From Dokdonia sp. 4H-3-7-5 (GTDB lineage Bacteria > Bacteroidota > Bacteroidia > Flavobacteriales > Flavobacteriaceae), in assembly GCF_000212355.1 (NCBI RefSeq), contig NC_015496.1, positions 2,120,501-2,184,500 of the forward strand: a DNA stretch of 64,000 nt, read 5' to 3'. The notes under the pieces were generated by a model that saw only the letters and a program-made list of their open reading frames with translations, made no database searches and was not told where the DNA came from. The position numbers and the translations under genes are program-made. Shown here in pieces: positions 51,582 through 62,138 of the stretch; position 1 is the first letter of the stretch, and the number at the start of each line of letters is the position of its first letter.

Positions 51582-54563
51582 TTATGCTTCTACTTCTTCC
51601 TCTTCTTTTTCTTCCTTTAATCCTTTCTTCTGTACTGTGTCAAACATTACAGGAGTTGCGATAAATAGTGAAGAATATGTACCTACGATTACACCTACAA
51701 TAAGTGCAAACATTAATCCTCTAATAGATGGAGCTCCTAAGAAGAAGATCGCTAGAAGTACGATTAACGTAGTTACAGACGTATTAAGTGTACGACTCAA
51801 TGTACTGTTAAGTGCTTGGTTAATTAATTTACCAAATCCTCTAGTAGAACCGTGCTCTTTAATATACTCACGTATACGGTCAAAAACTACCACGGTATCA
51901 TTCAGAGAGTACCCAATTACGGTAAGAATAGCCGCAATAAAGTTTTGATCTACCTCCATATCAAATGGCATAATGTTTTTCAAGACTGCAAATACTCCTA
52001 GTACTAACAAAACATCATGGAAAACTGCAGCTACAGCTCCAAGAGAGAATTGCCATCTACGGAAACGTAATAAGATGTATAAGAATACCACGATTAGTGA
52101 TCCGATAACTGCAAAAAGTGCACCTTTCTTAATATCATCTGCAATGGTAGGTCCTACCATGTAGTACTCCATTTTTCCTACCTGCTTATCATCTGTAGAC
52201 TTTGCAAATGCTGCATACGTCATTCCAGTAGGTAAGTAAGGAGTAAGTGAAGTAAATAATTGTTGCTCAACCTGAGCGTCAATATCTGTACCTGTCTCAT
52301 CGATACGGTACTTTGTCGTAATCTTTAATTGATTATCTGCTCCAAATGTTTTTACATCTGCACTTCCAAAATCTGCAACTAGTGCATCTTCTACTTCTTG
52401 TGCATTCATAGGTTGATCAAAACGAACTGTATACGTACGACCTCCTACAAAGTCAATACCAGTATCAAGACCACCAGTAAGTAAAGCAGCAAGTCCACCT
52501 ACGATAAGTACACCAGAGATAGCATAAGCAATTTTACGTTTTCCTAAGAAATCGATACTGTTGTTTACAAAAAGACCTTTAGTCATAGATGTAGCAAACT
52601 CAAGTGATTTTCCATTCTTCCCGTATCCATCAATGAATAGACGAGTAATGAAAATTGCACAGAATAATGAAGTTGCAATACCTATCATAAGTGTAGTTGC
52701 AAATCCTTGTACTGGTCCTGTTCCAAATAAGAAAAGGATAAGTGCCGTTAAGAAGGTAGTGATGTTTGCATCAAGAATAGAAGAAAGTGCGTTGTTAAAA
52801 CCATCTTTAATCGCATCTTTTTGAGACTTCCCTTTACGTAGCTCTTCTTTAATACGTTCAAAGATAAGTACGTTTGCATCCACAGACATACCTATAGTAA
52901 GTACGATACCTGCAATACCAGGAAGTGTAAGTACAGCTCCCAGACCGGCAAGTACTCCAAAGATGAAAAGGATGTTTACTACAAGAGCAATATCTGCAAA
53001 TCCACCAGCTTTACCGTAGTAAAATACCATCCATACTAATACTAATGCTAGTGCGATAAGGAACGATAAAATTCCAGAATCAATCGCTTCTTTACCTAGT
53101 GATGGTCCAATTTCTTCTGCTTGAATAATCTTTGCAGATGCAGGAAGTCTACCAGCATTCAATACTGTTGCAAGATCTTGTGCCGCAGCTACTGTAAAGT
53201 TTCCAGAGATTTCTGTCGCACCACCTTTAATCTCTTGACGAGCTGATGCTGCAGAGTATACATTACCATCTAGTGCAATAGCAATAGCGTTTCCTTTTTG
53301 TGCAACTTCGCGAGTCATTTTTGCCCACTGATTTACACCTTGTCCTTCAAAATCAAGACCTACTGCTGGTTGTTGTGTTTGTGTAAATTGCTGGCGTGAG
53401 TCGTTGACAACGTCACCGTCCATGTATGGTGCTCCTTGTCTGTTAGATTCAAGTGCATAAAGTGCTACGATATCTGCTCCTTCTTCTGGTACACCCCATG
53501 CAAATTTTGCATAACGTAAAGATGCTGGACGCTGCTTTACAACAGACGGGTTTCTCAAGTACGAGTTAATAGTTGCTGTATCTTTTACAGCAGCAAATCC
53601 TACAGTTGGAATTGTGCTATTTTGAACCGCTTGTTGGTTAGGACTAAATATTTTGAAAAGTGGTCCAAAATCTTGTTCTGCCTCTTCCTCATCTGCATCT
53701 TTAAGTAAATCAGATACATTATCATCAAGGGTACTGTCTTGAGCTACTGCAGCTTCTTGCTTCTCCTCGTTGCTAGCAACAAGTCCGCGTAGTGTTTCAT
53801 TTGCTCCTATTAAGTAGTTAAGTGCGTCTCCAGCATAGTGAGTTTGGTAGAACTCTAATTGTGCTGTCTTTTCAAGAAGACCTCTTACACGATCAATATC
53901 TTTAGCTCCTGGAAGCTCAACAAGAATACGCCCATTATCTCCTAGAGACTGGATGTTAGGTTGTGTTACTCCAAACTTATCAATACGATTACGTAACGTT
54001 TCAAAAGCAGAACCTATTGTTTCTTTGATTTCCGCTTCAAGAACACTAGCAACCTCTGTGTTGCTCATTCCTGTATCTACTTTTTCGTTAAGAATTACGT
54101 TTGCAAAGATATCTGGAGACGCTAGTTGTCCTCCTTGCGCTTCAAATGCAGATACGAAATCTTCGAAGTATGTGTTCTGGCTATCTTTTTGTGCCTCATC
54201 TGTAGCATCTAATGCAGCTATGAAAGCTGGATCTGTACTATTGTTAGAAAGACCACCTAAGATATCACGAATAGAGATCTGAAGGATTACGTTAATACCT
54301 CCTTTAAGATCCAGTCCTTTGTTAAGTTCTTTTTCCTTAGCATCATTATAAGTGATACCAGCAAAAATAGGATTTGCTCCTATACTATCTAAGTATGCGC
54401 GCTCCACCACATCCTGCATATCTGCATCTTCTGGTGCTTGAGAGATCGCGTAAGCCTTAGCTTCGTCTTCTGTTTTGTTTGTGAAATACGTAAATGATAG
54501 TTGGTATAAACATACCAGACCAAAAATTATCGCAAAAAATCTAATGAGTCCTTTGTTTTGCAT
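51582..54563 (-). CDS. secDF: Fused protein-export subunit SecDF
   Basis: A 993-residue fusion of SecD and SecF, which use the proton gradient to pull exported proteins from the Sec channel. The SecD part (~1-640) has one N-terminal helix, GLDLKGGINV, a periplasmic P1 region with insert and five helices with LIFERIKEELRKGK; the SecF part (~660-993) has GIDFVGGRTY, the SVDANV-type motif in SecD and SLNDTVVVFDRIRE in SecF. Fusion is common in Bacteroidota. A low-complexity acidic insert (~260-290) lies within P1. Its promoter must be in the gap before 54563. Confidence 0.96.
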   Translation of the reverse strand: MQNKGLIRFFAIIFGLVCLYQLSFTYFTNKTEDEAKAYAISQAPEDADMQDVVERAYLDSIGANPIFAGITYNDAKEKELNKGLDLKGGINVILQISIRDILGGLSNNSTDPAFIAALDATDEAQKDSQNTYFEDFVSAFEAQGGQLASPDIFANVILNEKVDTGMSNTEVASVLEAEIKETIGSAFETLRNRIDKFGVTQPNIQSLGDNGRILVELPGAKDIDRVRGLLEKTAQLEFYQTHYAGDALNYLIGANETLRGLVASNEEKQEAAVAQDSTLDDNVSDLLKDADEEEAEQDFGPLFKIFSPNQQAVQNSTIPTVGFAAVKDTATINSYLRNPSVVKQRPASLRYAKFAWGVPEEGADIVALYALESNRQGAPYMDGDVVNDSRQQFTQTQQPAVGLDFEGQGVNQWAKMTREVAQKGNAIAIALDGNVYSAASARQEIKGGATEISGNFTVAAAQDLATVLNAGRLPASAKIIQAEEIGPSLGKEAIDSGILSFLIALALVLVWMVFYYGKAGGFADIALVVNILFIFGVLAGLGAVLTLPGIAGIVLTIGMSVDANVLIFERIKEELRKGKSQKDAIKDGFNNALSSILDANITTFLTALILFLFGTGPVQGFATTLMIGIATSLFCAIFITRLFIDGYGKNGKSLEFATSMTKGLFVNNSIDFLGKRKIAYAISGVLIVGGLAALLTGGLDTGIDFVGGRTYTVRFDQPMNAQEVEDALVADFGSADVKTFGADNQLKITTKYRIDETGTDIDAQVEQQLFTSLTPYLPTGMTYAAFAKSTDDKQVGKMEYYMVGPTIADDIKKGALFAVIGSLIVVFLYILLRFRRWQFSLGAVAAVFHDVLLVLGVFAVLKNIMPFDMEVDQNFIAAILTVIGYSLNDTVVVFDRIREYIKEHGSTRGFGKLINQALNSTLSRTLNTSVTTLIVLLAIFFLGAPSIRGLMFALIVGVIVGTYSSLFIATPVMFDTVQKKGLKEEKEEEEVEA

Positions 54564-54720
54564 TTTAGTGTGTTTGTATCAACATAATAAACAGCACATC
54601 AGTGTGTTATTATCACGTTGAAATTAATGTAAAGTGATTGTTATTATAATCTGTGGGATTGCTTTTGTGATAAAAGCAATTAGCTAGAGCAAGTCTTGCC
54701 TTAGCTAATGTTGTTATGCC
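54564..54720 (-). other. Gap upstream of secDF with small inverted repeats
   Basis: The - strand contains TTAGCTAAGGC...GCTCTAGCTAA and ATTGCTTTTATCACAAAAGCAAT, two small stem-loops without strong T-runs. They may mark a weak end of the upstream gene or a leader of secDF. Confidence 0.4.
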
Positions 54721-55320
54721 TTAAGCAAAGGGGCCGGCCCTTGTCTCAGGTATGTTGTAGAATGAGTTAATGAAAGCAACATCACTTCTCTTGTGAGTAT
54801 TGTAAGCAGTTTGTGTTTGAATGGTAGCTGCGCAATCACTTATTTTGTGGAGGCTAGCATATACTTTTACGGTAGAAGAACGTGTTGACTCAGATTTTGA
54901 CTCAATAATAACCCCAGCAGCACCTTCCATGTCTGTGCTGTCTTGTATTTTATAAATATCTAACTCATAATGAGCGATCTCGTTTTCTTCTGGTATACTT
55001 GAGTTATCATTCTCAAGATTGTACTTGCTATGCGCTGAGGTAGGTGATAATTTGTTCTTAATCTCCGTAATATCAATAGTACTGTAGTATGATACTTTTA
55101 AAGATCCATTATCAAGTTGCTCTACTCTAATATTATCTACTTCAAGGGAGCTTAGCTTATTTTTTACTAATGTGATGGCATGTTCAGATTGAGAAAGGTT
55201 TGCCTCAGTATCAGAAAATGTAATAATTATTTCCTGATTAGGCGCAGTGCGTTGCTCCATGCTTATACTTACGATAGCAAGGGCAATTATAAAAGCACTT
55301 ATGAACCACTTATTTCTCAC
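54721..55320 (-). CDS. Hypothetical anchored periplasmic protein upstream of secDF
   Basis: I do not recognise a family with certainty. The 199-residue product has an N-terminal hydrophobic anchor (residues ~6-20, WFISAFIIALAIVSIS). The stretch ITLVKNKLSSLEVDNIRV, followed by GSLKVSYYSTIDITEIKNKL, resembles in pattern the SecD periplasmic domain (a helix, then a beta strand ending in VXXP-type sequence). It lies directly upstream of secDF on the same strand, 157 bases apart. Relation to protein export is inference. Confidence 0.65.
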   Translation of the reverse strand: MRNKWFISAFIIALAIVSISMEQRTAPNQEIIITFSDTEANLSQSEHAITLVKNKLSSLEVDNIRVEQLDNGSLKVSYYSTIDITEIKNKLSPTSAHSKYNLENDNSSIPEENEIAHYELDIYKIQDSTDMEGAAGVIIESKSESTRSSTVKVYASLHKISDCAATIQTQTAYNTHKRSDVAFINSFYNIPETRAGPFA

Positions 55321-55494
55321 ACACTTAATTATAAAACATCATCTATTGCAGTTTTGCATCTAGATTTATGTTTTTATCAAACACGCAAATATAGGATTCT
55401 CAGTGGTAGTACCCAATAATTTTTGTGTCATTATAATGATATGTTAAGTTGCATGATAAACGTATAATGAGGAAGATTTGATGTGTGTATTTAT

Positions 55495-55508
55495 GCTTTC
55501 GCGAAAGC
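55495..55508. repeat. TTTCGCGAAA palindrome, copy 17 (intergenic)
   Basis: GCTTTCGCGAAAGC between the hypothetical gene and the mdh terminator. Confidence 0.95.
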
Positions 55509-55548
55509 GTAACTAAAAAAGAAAATGACTCCTTATTATATATAACAA

Positions 55549-55577
55549 AAAAGGCCACCTAAAAATAGGTAGCCTTT
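55549..55577 (-). terminator. Terminator of mdh
   Basis: On the - strand AAAGGCTACCT-ATTTTT-AGGTGGCCTTTT (one G-T/mismatch) is followed by a T-rich run, 24 bases after the mdh stop. Confidence 0.85.
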
Positions 55578-55600
55578 GATATGATAAACTTACTGACTTC

Positions 55601-56527
55601 TTAAGCGTCAAGTAAACTGTTTGTTGCTTTAACACCTTCAGCACTTTCTGCTAGATGCGCTTTTTCTGCATCACTAAGGTTGATTTCAACTATTTTTTCA
55701 ATTCCGTTTCTTCCTAATACTACAGGTACTCCGATACAAAGATCAGAAAGGCCGTATTCTCCATCAAGGAGTACAGAACAAGGGAAAATTTTCTTTTGAT
55801 CACAAGCAATTGCTTGTACAAGTCCAGATACTGCAGCTCCTGGTGCATACCAAGCAGAAGTTCCTAGAAGTTTAGTAAGCGTTGCTCCACCTACTTTAGT
55901 ATCTTCTTTTACTTGTGTAAGTCTTTCTTCAGAAATAAATTCTGATACAGGTACACTGTTGCGAGTTGCAAGACGTGTAAGAGGTACCATTCCTTTATCT
56001 GAGTGTCCACCTATTACCATTCCATCTACATCTGAGATAGGAGCTTCAAGAGCTTCGGCAAGACGGTACTTAAAACGAGCGCTGTCTAGTGCTCCACCCA
56101 TACCGATAATGCGGTTTTTAGGAAGTCCAGTTACTTTATGTGCTAGGTAAGTCATTGTATCCATAGGATTAGAAACAACGATAAGAATAACATTAGGTGA
56201 TTCTTTTACAAGGCTAGCGGCAACTGTTTTTACAATACCTGCATTAATCCCGATAAGTTCTTCACGAGTCATTCCTGGCTTACGAGGAATTCCAGAAGTA
56301 ATTACTGCGATATCACTACCAGCAGTTTTTGAATAATCACCAGTAGTACCTGTGATTTTTGTATCAAACCCGTTTAACGAAGCAGTTTGCATTAAGTCCA
56401 TTGCTTTACCTTCGGCAAAACCTTCTTTAATATCTACTAAGACAACTTCACTTGCAAAATCTTTGATTGCAATGTATTCTGCACAACTGGCTCCTACGGC
56501 TCCAGCACCGACTACAGTAACTTTCAT
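55601..56527 (-). CDS. mdh: Malate dehydrogenase
   Basis: Oxidises malate to oxaloacetate with NAD+ in the citric acid cycle. The 308-residue protein has the cofactor loop VVGAGAVGASCAEYIA, GIPRKPGMTREELIGIN with substrate-binding Arg, VVSNPMD, and the catalytic His in IGGHSDKGMVPL. The GMTRE arginine pattern marks malate rather than lactate specificity. It is monocistronic with a terminator behind it and a long gap in front. Confidence 0.94.
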   Translation of the reverse strand: MKVTVVGAGAVGASCAEYIAIKDFASEVVLVDIKEGFAEGKAMDLMQTASLNGFDTKITGTTGDYSKTAGSDIAVITSGIPRKPGMTREELIGINAGIVKTVAASLVKESPNVILIVVSNPMDTMTYLAHKVTGLPKNRIIGMGGALDSARFKYRLAEALEAPISDVDGMVIGGHSDKGMVPLTRLATRNSVPVSEFISEERLTQVKEDTKVGGATLTKLLGTSAWYAPGAAVSGLVQAIACDQKKIFPCSVLLDGEYGLSDLCIGVPVVLGRNGIEKIVEINLSDAEKAHLAESAEGVKATNSLLDA

Positions 56528-56572
56528 ATGGATGTAATTTTAAGGATTTATAGTATAATTTTAATAGCTTTT

Positions 56573-56587
56573 TACGCTTTTGCGAAA
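56573..56587. repeat. Degenerate TTTCGCGAAA-like palindrome upstream of mdh
   Basis: ACGCTTTTGCGAAAAT keeps only part of the palindrome (C to T in the core). Confidence 0.5.
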
Positions 56588-56644
56588 ATACAATAACTCT
56601 CTCGTTTATCGTACGCTCTGACGCTAAATGTATGTTAACCAACA

Positions 56645-56797
56645 AAAAAATCCCCGCTTCTCATTGAGAAACGGGGATGAACAAGCGGGGAAATTCACAA
56701 TCCAAATGAATCAAATAATAATCGCTCGTTTTTCACTCTTAAACTATTTTAAATACCCAACTTATAATAGTGTAAGTGTGACAGTTGTTATGCTGCA
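56645..56797 (-). ncRNA. Candidate small RNA upstream of mdh
   Basis: A - strand -7 element, TATTTTTG (56808-56801), starts a run of ~150 bases ending in the terminator at 56651. Its first bases, TTTGTAATGCA, match the start of the candidate near 38.5 kb (TTTGTAATACA), and GATT precedes the terminator in both. No convincing reading frame is seen (longest 19 codons). I infer a small RNA; the mdh promoter itself is not obvious. Confidence 0.4.
56651..56677 (-). terminator. Terminator of the candidate RNA upstream of mdh
   Basis: On the - strand, TCCCCG-T-TTCTCA pairs with TGAGAA-G-CGGGGA with one mismatch, followed by TTTTTTTG. Confidence 0.9.
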
Positions 56798-56800
56798 TTA

Positions 56801-56808
56801 CAAAAATA
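56801..56808 (-). promoter_or_regulatory. Candidate -7 element in the mdh-gyrB gap (first)
   Basis: On the - strand TATTTTTG matches TAnnTTTG with no gene start nearby downstream. Confidence 0.45.
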
Positions 56809-56979
56809 AGGAGCTGGATTGTATTGAATAAATGATCACTAGCATTGCCTGATAATTTTAAGTTTCAAGCAATTCATCGAAGATAAGTGCTTGTTAACGG
56901 CTTTTAAATAGGATTTTATGTTATCCAAGTAATAGATTTGAGGACTATGCTGTTAGGTAGAGTTCGTTTATGATAAGAC

Positions 56980-57108
56980 AAAAAAAATCCTTGCTATAAA
57001 ATAGCAAGGATTTATAGGTTGCTAATCTCTATCCAATTAAACCCCTACATCTAATCTTAAGAAATTAGCAGAAATATGTTATAAATAATCTGAAAATATC
57101 CCTTTCGA
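56980..57108 (-). ncRNA. Second candidate small RNA in the mdh-gyrB gap
   Basis: A near-consensus -7 box, TATATTTA (57119-57112), with a TTG 18 bases upstream, is followed by about 120 bases that end in the terminator at 56985. No reading frame longer than a few codons is evident. The body holds AATTGGATAGAGATTAGC before the terminator. It may be a small RNA; there is less support than for the other candidates because the -7 box has A in place of the final G. Confidence 0.3.
56985..57013 (-). terminator. Terminator in the mdh-gyrB gap
   Basis: On the - strand, AAATCCTTGCTA-TTTTA-TAGCAAGGATTT is a perfect stem followed by a T-run of eight. Confidence 0.9.
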
Positions 57109-57335
57109 GAGTAAATATAGACATAGCTTTTAATTCAATAGGAAACTCAAAAACGAATATAATGCGAATAGTAATATGTGCACTTTATCGATAATTAAGT
57201 GTTTTTTATCTATTTAATTGCTGAGTTTGAAAATCTTGAGTATTGTTGGGTACTAGGTTAGTTGGTTGTAAAAGCGAGTGTAATACGATGCACAGGTTTT
57301 TAGATTCAGAGGGGTATTAGTTACTTCAAAAAAAA

Positions 57336-57366
57336 ATGGTCCTGAGAAATTATCTCAGGACCATTG
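57336..57366 (-). terminator. Terminator of gyrB
   Basis: On the - strand, AATGGTCCTGAGA-TAATT-TCTCAGGACCATT is followed by TTTTTTT, 22 bases after the gyrB stop. Confidence 0.93.
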
Positions 57367-57387
57367 TAATAAAATATAAGAGTTTTA

Positions 57388-59334
<1,947 letters not shown>

Positions 59335-59357
59335 TTAATAGTTAAATTGTCTAAAAA

Positions 59358-59365
59358 CAAATATA
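59358..59365 (-). promoter_or_regulatory. Candidate -7 element for gyrB
   Basis: On the - strand TATATTTG matches TAnnTTTG, 27 bases before the ATG. Confidence 0.5.
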
Positions 59366-59478
59366 AAGAAAGGGACTCCAGAATAGGCTCTAAAACCTCT
59401 CTAAACCCTTGAAGTTATTAACATATTGTGGAAAAAAGAGATGCCCTTTTTCGATGCGTATTTTAAGATGTTTTTTAT

Positions 59479-59492
59479 GCTTTCGCGAAAGT
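59479..59492. repeat. TTTCGCGAAA palindrome, copy 18 (intergenic)
   Basis: Core intact, last base of the outer arm changed (GCTTTCGCGAAAGT), between gyrB and the DinB-fold gene. Confidence 0.85.
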
Positions 59493-59523
59493 GGAATAAT
59501 GATCTTTAGATATCTATAAAGCT

Positions 59524-60660
59524 TTAATTTTTCATCTCAGATGGCGCGTTGATCTCTGCCTCTGGCGGAATGCGTTTTGCAAGAAATAAAACCTGACCTA
59601 AGTGACTTGACTGGTGTTCCATTACGTGAAACCAGGCGTAGTAATTATTCATCCCATAGCTAGGTACTTCTTCGAGAAGCCACTCGTCACTTGCAGACTT
59701 AAAAAGAGCTTTAGTGCGCTCTCGAACTTTTGTAAACTCCTCTAGATAATAGCTCACGGGCTTTCCTTTAAATTCCTCTTGAGCCTTTTTGCCTAAGTCT
59801 AAGGCTAGTCCCCACTTTTTAGCTTCTTCTTCATTAAAGCCTCTGTTTTCAAATGTTCTTACTTGGTAAAATGCCTCTGCTGCTGCTAGGTGCATTACGA
59901 GTGCACCTATGCGATTTGCATTCTCATCGTGTAGATGGTCTATCTCGTGCTGAGACATTCCTTTTACTCTATACTCAACTCGCTCTTTCAAATCATCTAG
60001 CATTGAGATTAAAACACCTAGCTGGGGAGCATAACCATCTTCAGACTTAATTTCGGCTGGGCCAAAGTCCATAGTTTCTGTACCTTCTCCTGTTATCATC
60101 AGGGAGTGTGCTCCGGAAAAAGCATCGCTAGATGATTCTAGTGTGTACTCTAGTACAGAACTGCTGTTTGTGCCGCCTATACCTTCTGCCCAAGAATCTA
60201 TTTTCTCTCCTTTTGCTGTTTTTTCAAAGTCGGCATTTCCTAGTGGAAAATCTGTCATTATGCCGTTACTGTCTTCTATTTGTAAAGAGAAGTTGTCAAA
60301 ATAGAATGTTCCATCAGATAGCATCAAACCACCTATAAGTAATCGTTCTGCATTTTTACCTATGGTCCCTTCTATGGTATATTCTTTCCACTCTGGAACT
60401 CTGATAGGTCTATCACCCATATTATCAAAAAAGCCGTTCTCATTATTCTTCATATCTACTCTGGCCCATAGTCCTGCCCAAGCTGTGGAGTCTGCAATTT
60501 CTGCCTTTACAGCTGCTTTAAGAATAAATTTGCGCTCCTTGTCCATACTCATATCTATAGATTGAGAAAAGGCCGTCCAGCTGTTTGATACTTGAGATTG
60601 CTGAGCTTTTGCAATAAATGCGCAGCAGAGTAATACGATAAGAGTTGGAATAAATTTCAT
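59524..60660 (-). CDS. Exported two-domain protein with C-terminal DinB fold
   Basis: A 378-residue protein with a signal peptide (residues 1-19, ending FIAKA). The N-terminal half (~20-190) is beta-rich with GLWARVDMKNNENGFF and FYFDNFSLQIED, like carbohydrate-binding or sandwich domains. The C-terminal half (~210-365) is a DinB/YfiT four-helix fold with metal-type His residues in HLHDENANRIGALVMH and FHVMEHQSSHLGQV. Such folds bind divalent metal and can transfer thiols. The substrate is unknown. It is monocistronic, followed by a palindrome toward gyrB. Confidence 0.78.
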   Translation of the reverse strand: MKFIPTLIVLLCCAFIAKAQQSQVSNSWTAFSQSIDMSMDKERKFILKAAVKAEIADSTAWAGLWARVDMKNNENGFFDNMGDRPIRVPEWKEYTIEGTIGKNAERLLIGGLMLSDGTFYFDNFSLQIEDSNGIMTDFPLGNADFEKTAKGEKIDSWAEGIGGTNSSSVLEYTLESSSDAFSGAHSLMITGEGTETMDFGPAEIKSEDGYAPQLGVLISMLDDLKERVEYRVKGMSQHEIDHLHDENANRIGALVMHLAAAEAFYQVRTFENRGFNEEEAKKWGLALDLGKKAQEEFKGKPVSYYLEEFTKVRERTKALFKSASDEWLLEEVPSYGMNNYYAWFHVMEHQSSHLGQVLFLAKRIPPEAEINAPSEMKN

Positions 60661-60740
60661 TGAATTGACTTGTTTGAGTTCTTACTGGCTTTATTAGTAG
60701 CAAGATAGGGGTTTTGTTACAAAATGATATGTTTGAAAAA

Positions 60741-62087
60741 TCAATGATTAATCAGTACATCTTTGTAAATCATAGGATATTTGGATTTTGCAGAAGCATC
60801 ATCTCTTAGTTGAGGATGATTATTGTAATCAGTTCTCAACTTATAGATAGCTTTTTTGTAACCTATCATAAATTCTAAATATTCTTCTACTGAAATATCT
60901 TGGTTAATGTAAAATACAAACGCAGTATTACTTTGTGTGCCTTCATAGATATATGAGAATATCGAATCTTCGATGGATGTCTTAGTGTTTTTAAATGAAG
61001 CAATATTTAAAGTGTCTACGTTTTTATCTAGTATAAATTCTTCAAAAAATCGGGGTGGTGGTGGAGGGGGAGGATAGTCCTTTGAGTTAGACCATTTGTT
61101 ATAAAGTTCTTTAGATAATACAATATGACGTTTGTAATAAGTTTCTAATAGTGTCTCAGAGTTTGTAATTGTAATTAATATATTATTTGCATTGATAAAT
61201 AGAAGTTTGTCAAATAATGTGTCTAGTTTATTCCATTTGATAGTTTTATCAATATAGAAAACAGCATCATATCTATAATGAGATTGTTTAGACTCTAGGA
61301 TAGACATCTGGACGTCGTGATAAGTCAAGAAACGATCCCATCCAAAAAAATTGATACTATCATTCTTCTCTGTGACTTTAAATCTAATTTGATTCTGATG
61401 TGAATCCATAAATATGTCTTCACTATACTCGATCTCAAGTTTAAATTCTGGAATATTTGCAAATGATCCAGTTATAGCTTGGAGATTGCCTTGCTTATCA
61501 TAAGCATTTATGTTACTCAAAGCGATGATAAATTCTAGTAGACTCACTATAGCAAAGTGAATACTCATTTTTGCGATTGTATACCCTTTTAAAAATCTCC
61601 TTAGACTTTTTACTTGGTCAAAGAATAAAACTATGGGTAATAATGCCATTGCATAAGCAAACTCCTTAAATATTATGGAACTGTGGGATATTATGATGCT
61701 TCCTATTGTGAGGACTAAAATCTTAAAAATCCAGAATATTGCAGTTGGGGTAAGAGCACTTTGGTCATTTATAATTCTCCTTCCAGCTTTTCTTTTTTGA
61801 CTATTTCTGTCAGTTCCAGAAAAAATAAAAGCTATGCTAATTGTGTTTCCTAGCGCGACAGAAATTGAAGAAAAGAATAGCGCAATATAATTCCGTGTAT
61901 CTGTATCTAGAGTATTATCTGCGTTATATACAAATGCTAAGTGTACACCTCTCAGTAGTATAAAAAGATACTGCAAGAAGTAATAGAAGATAACAGCGGT
62001 TAAAATCCCTAAAACAATACCTAATAAGAATTTTCTTTTTGAGAATTCTTGTAGCGTTATTTTATGAAGAAATTTCTTTGAACCCAA
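60741..62087 (-). CDS. Unrecognised membrane protein with proline run and ExbD-like repeats
   Basis: I do not recognise a named family. The 448-residue product has four or five N-terminal membrane helices (~20-215), then a soluble part of about 230 residues. Two segments there, YDAVFYIDKTIKWNKLDTLF...NNILITIT and AFVFYINQDISVEEYLEFM, share the pattern V-x-x-x-D-x-x-x-x-x-x-L found in ExbD-type domains, so an internal duplication is possible. A run of seven prolines (PPPPPPPRFFEEF) lies between them. The neighbouring mpl gene is on the same strand, 51 bases away. Confidence 0.7.
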   Translation of the reverse strand: MGSKKFLHKITLQEFSKRKFLLGIVLGILTAVIFYYFLQYLFILLRGVHLAFVYNADNTLDTDTRNYIALFFSSISVALGNTISIAFIFSGTDRNSQKRKAGRRIINDQSALTPTAIFWIFKILVLTIGSIIISHSSIIFKEFAYAMALLPIVLFFDQVKSLRRFLKGYTIAKMSIHFAIVSLLEFIIALSNINAYDKQGNLQAITGSFANIPEFKLEIEYSEDIFMDSHQNQIRFKVTEKNDSINFFGWDRFLTYHDVQMSILESKQSHYRYDAVFYIDKTIKWNKLDTLFDKLLFINANNILITITNSETLLETYYKRHIVLSKELYNKWSNSKDYPPPPPPPRFFEEFILDKNVDTLNIASFKNTKTSIEDSIFSYIYEGTQSNTAFVFYINQDISVEEYLEFMIGYKKAIYKLRTDYNNHPQLRDDASAKSKYPMIYKDVLINH

Positions 62088-62138
62088 ATGTGTGTTGCTA
62101 GATTGTGTTCTAAGTTGGTAGTGATAAGCTTGTAATTG

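Noticed and set aside
56528-57387. A protein gene in the mdh-gyrB gap (open frame at 56628-56831)
   Set aside because: The frame is low-quality, contains a terminator stem and a promoter box on the other strand, and has no plausible start or protein character.
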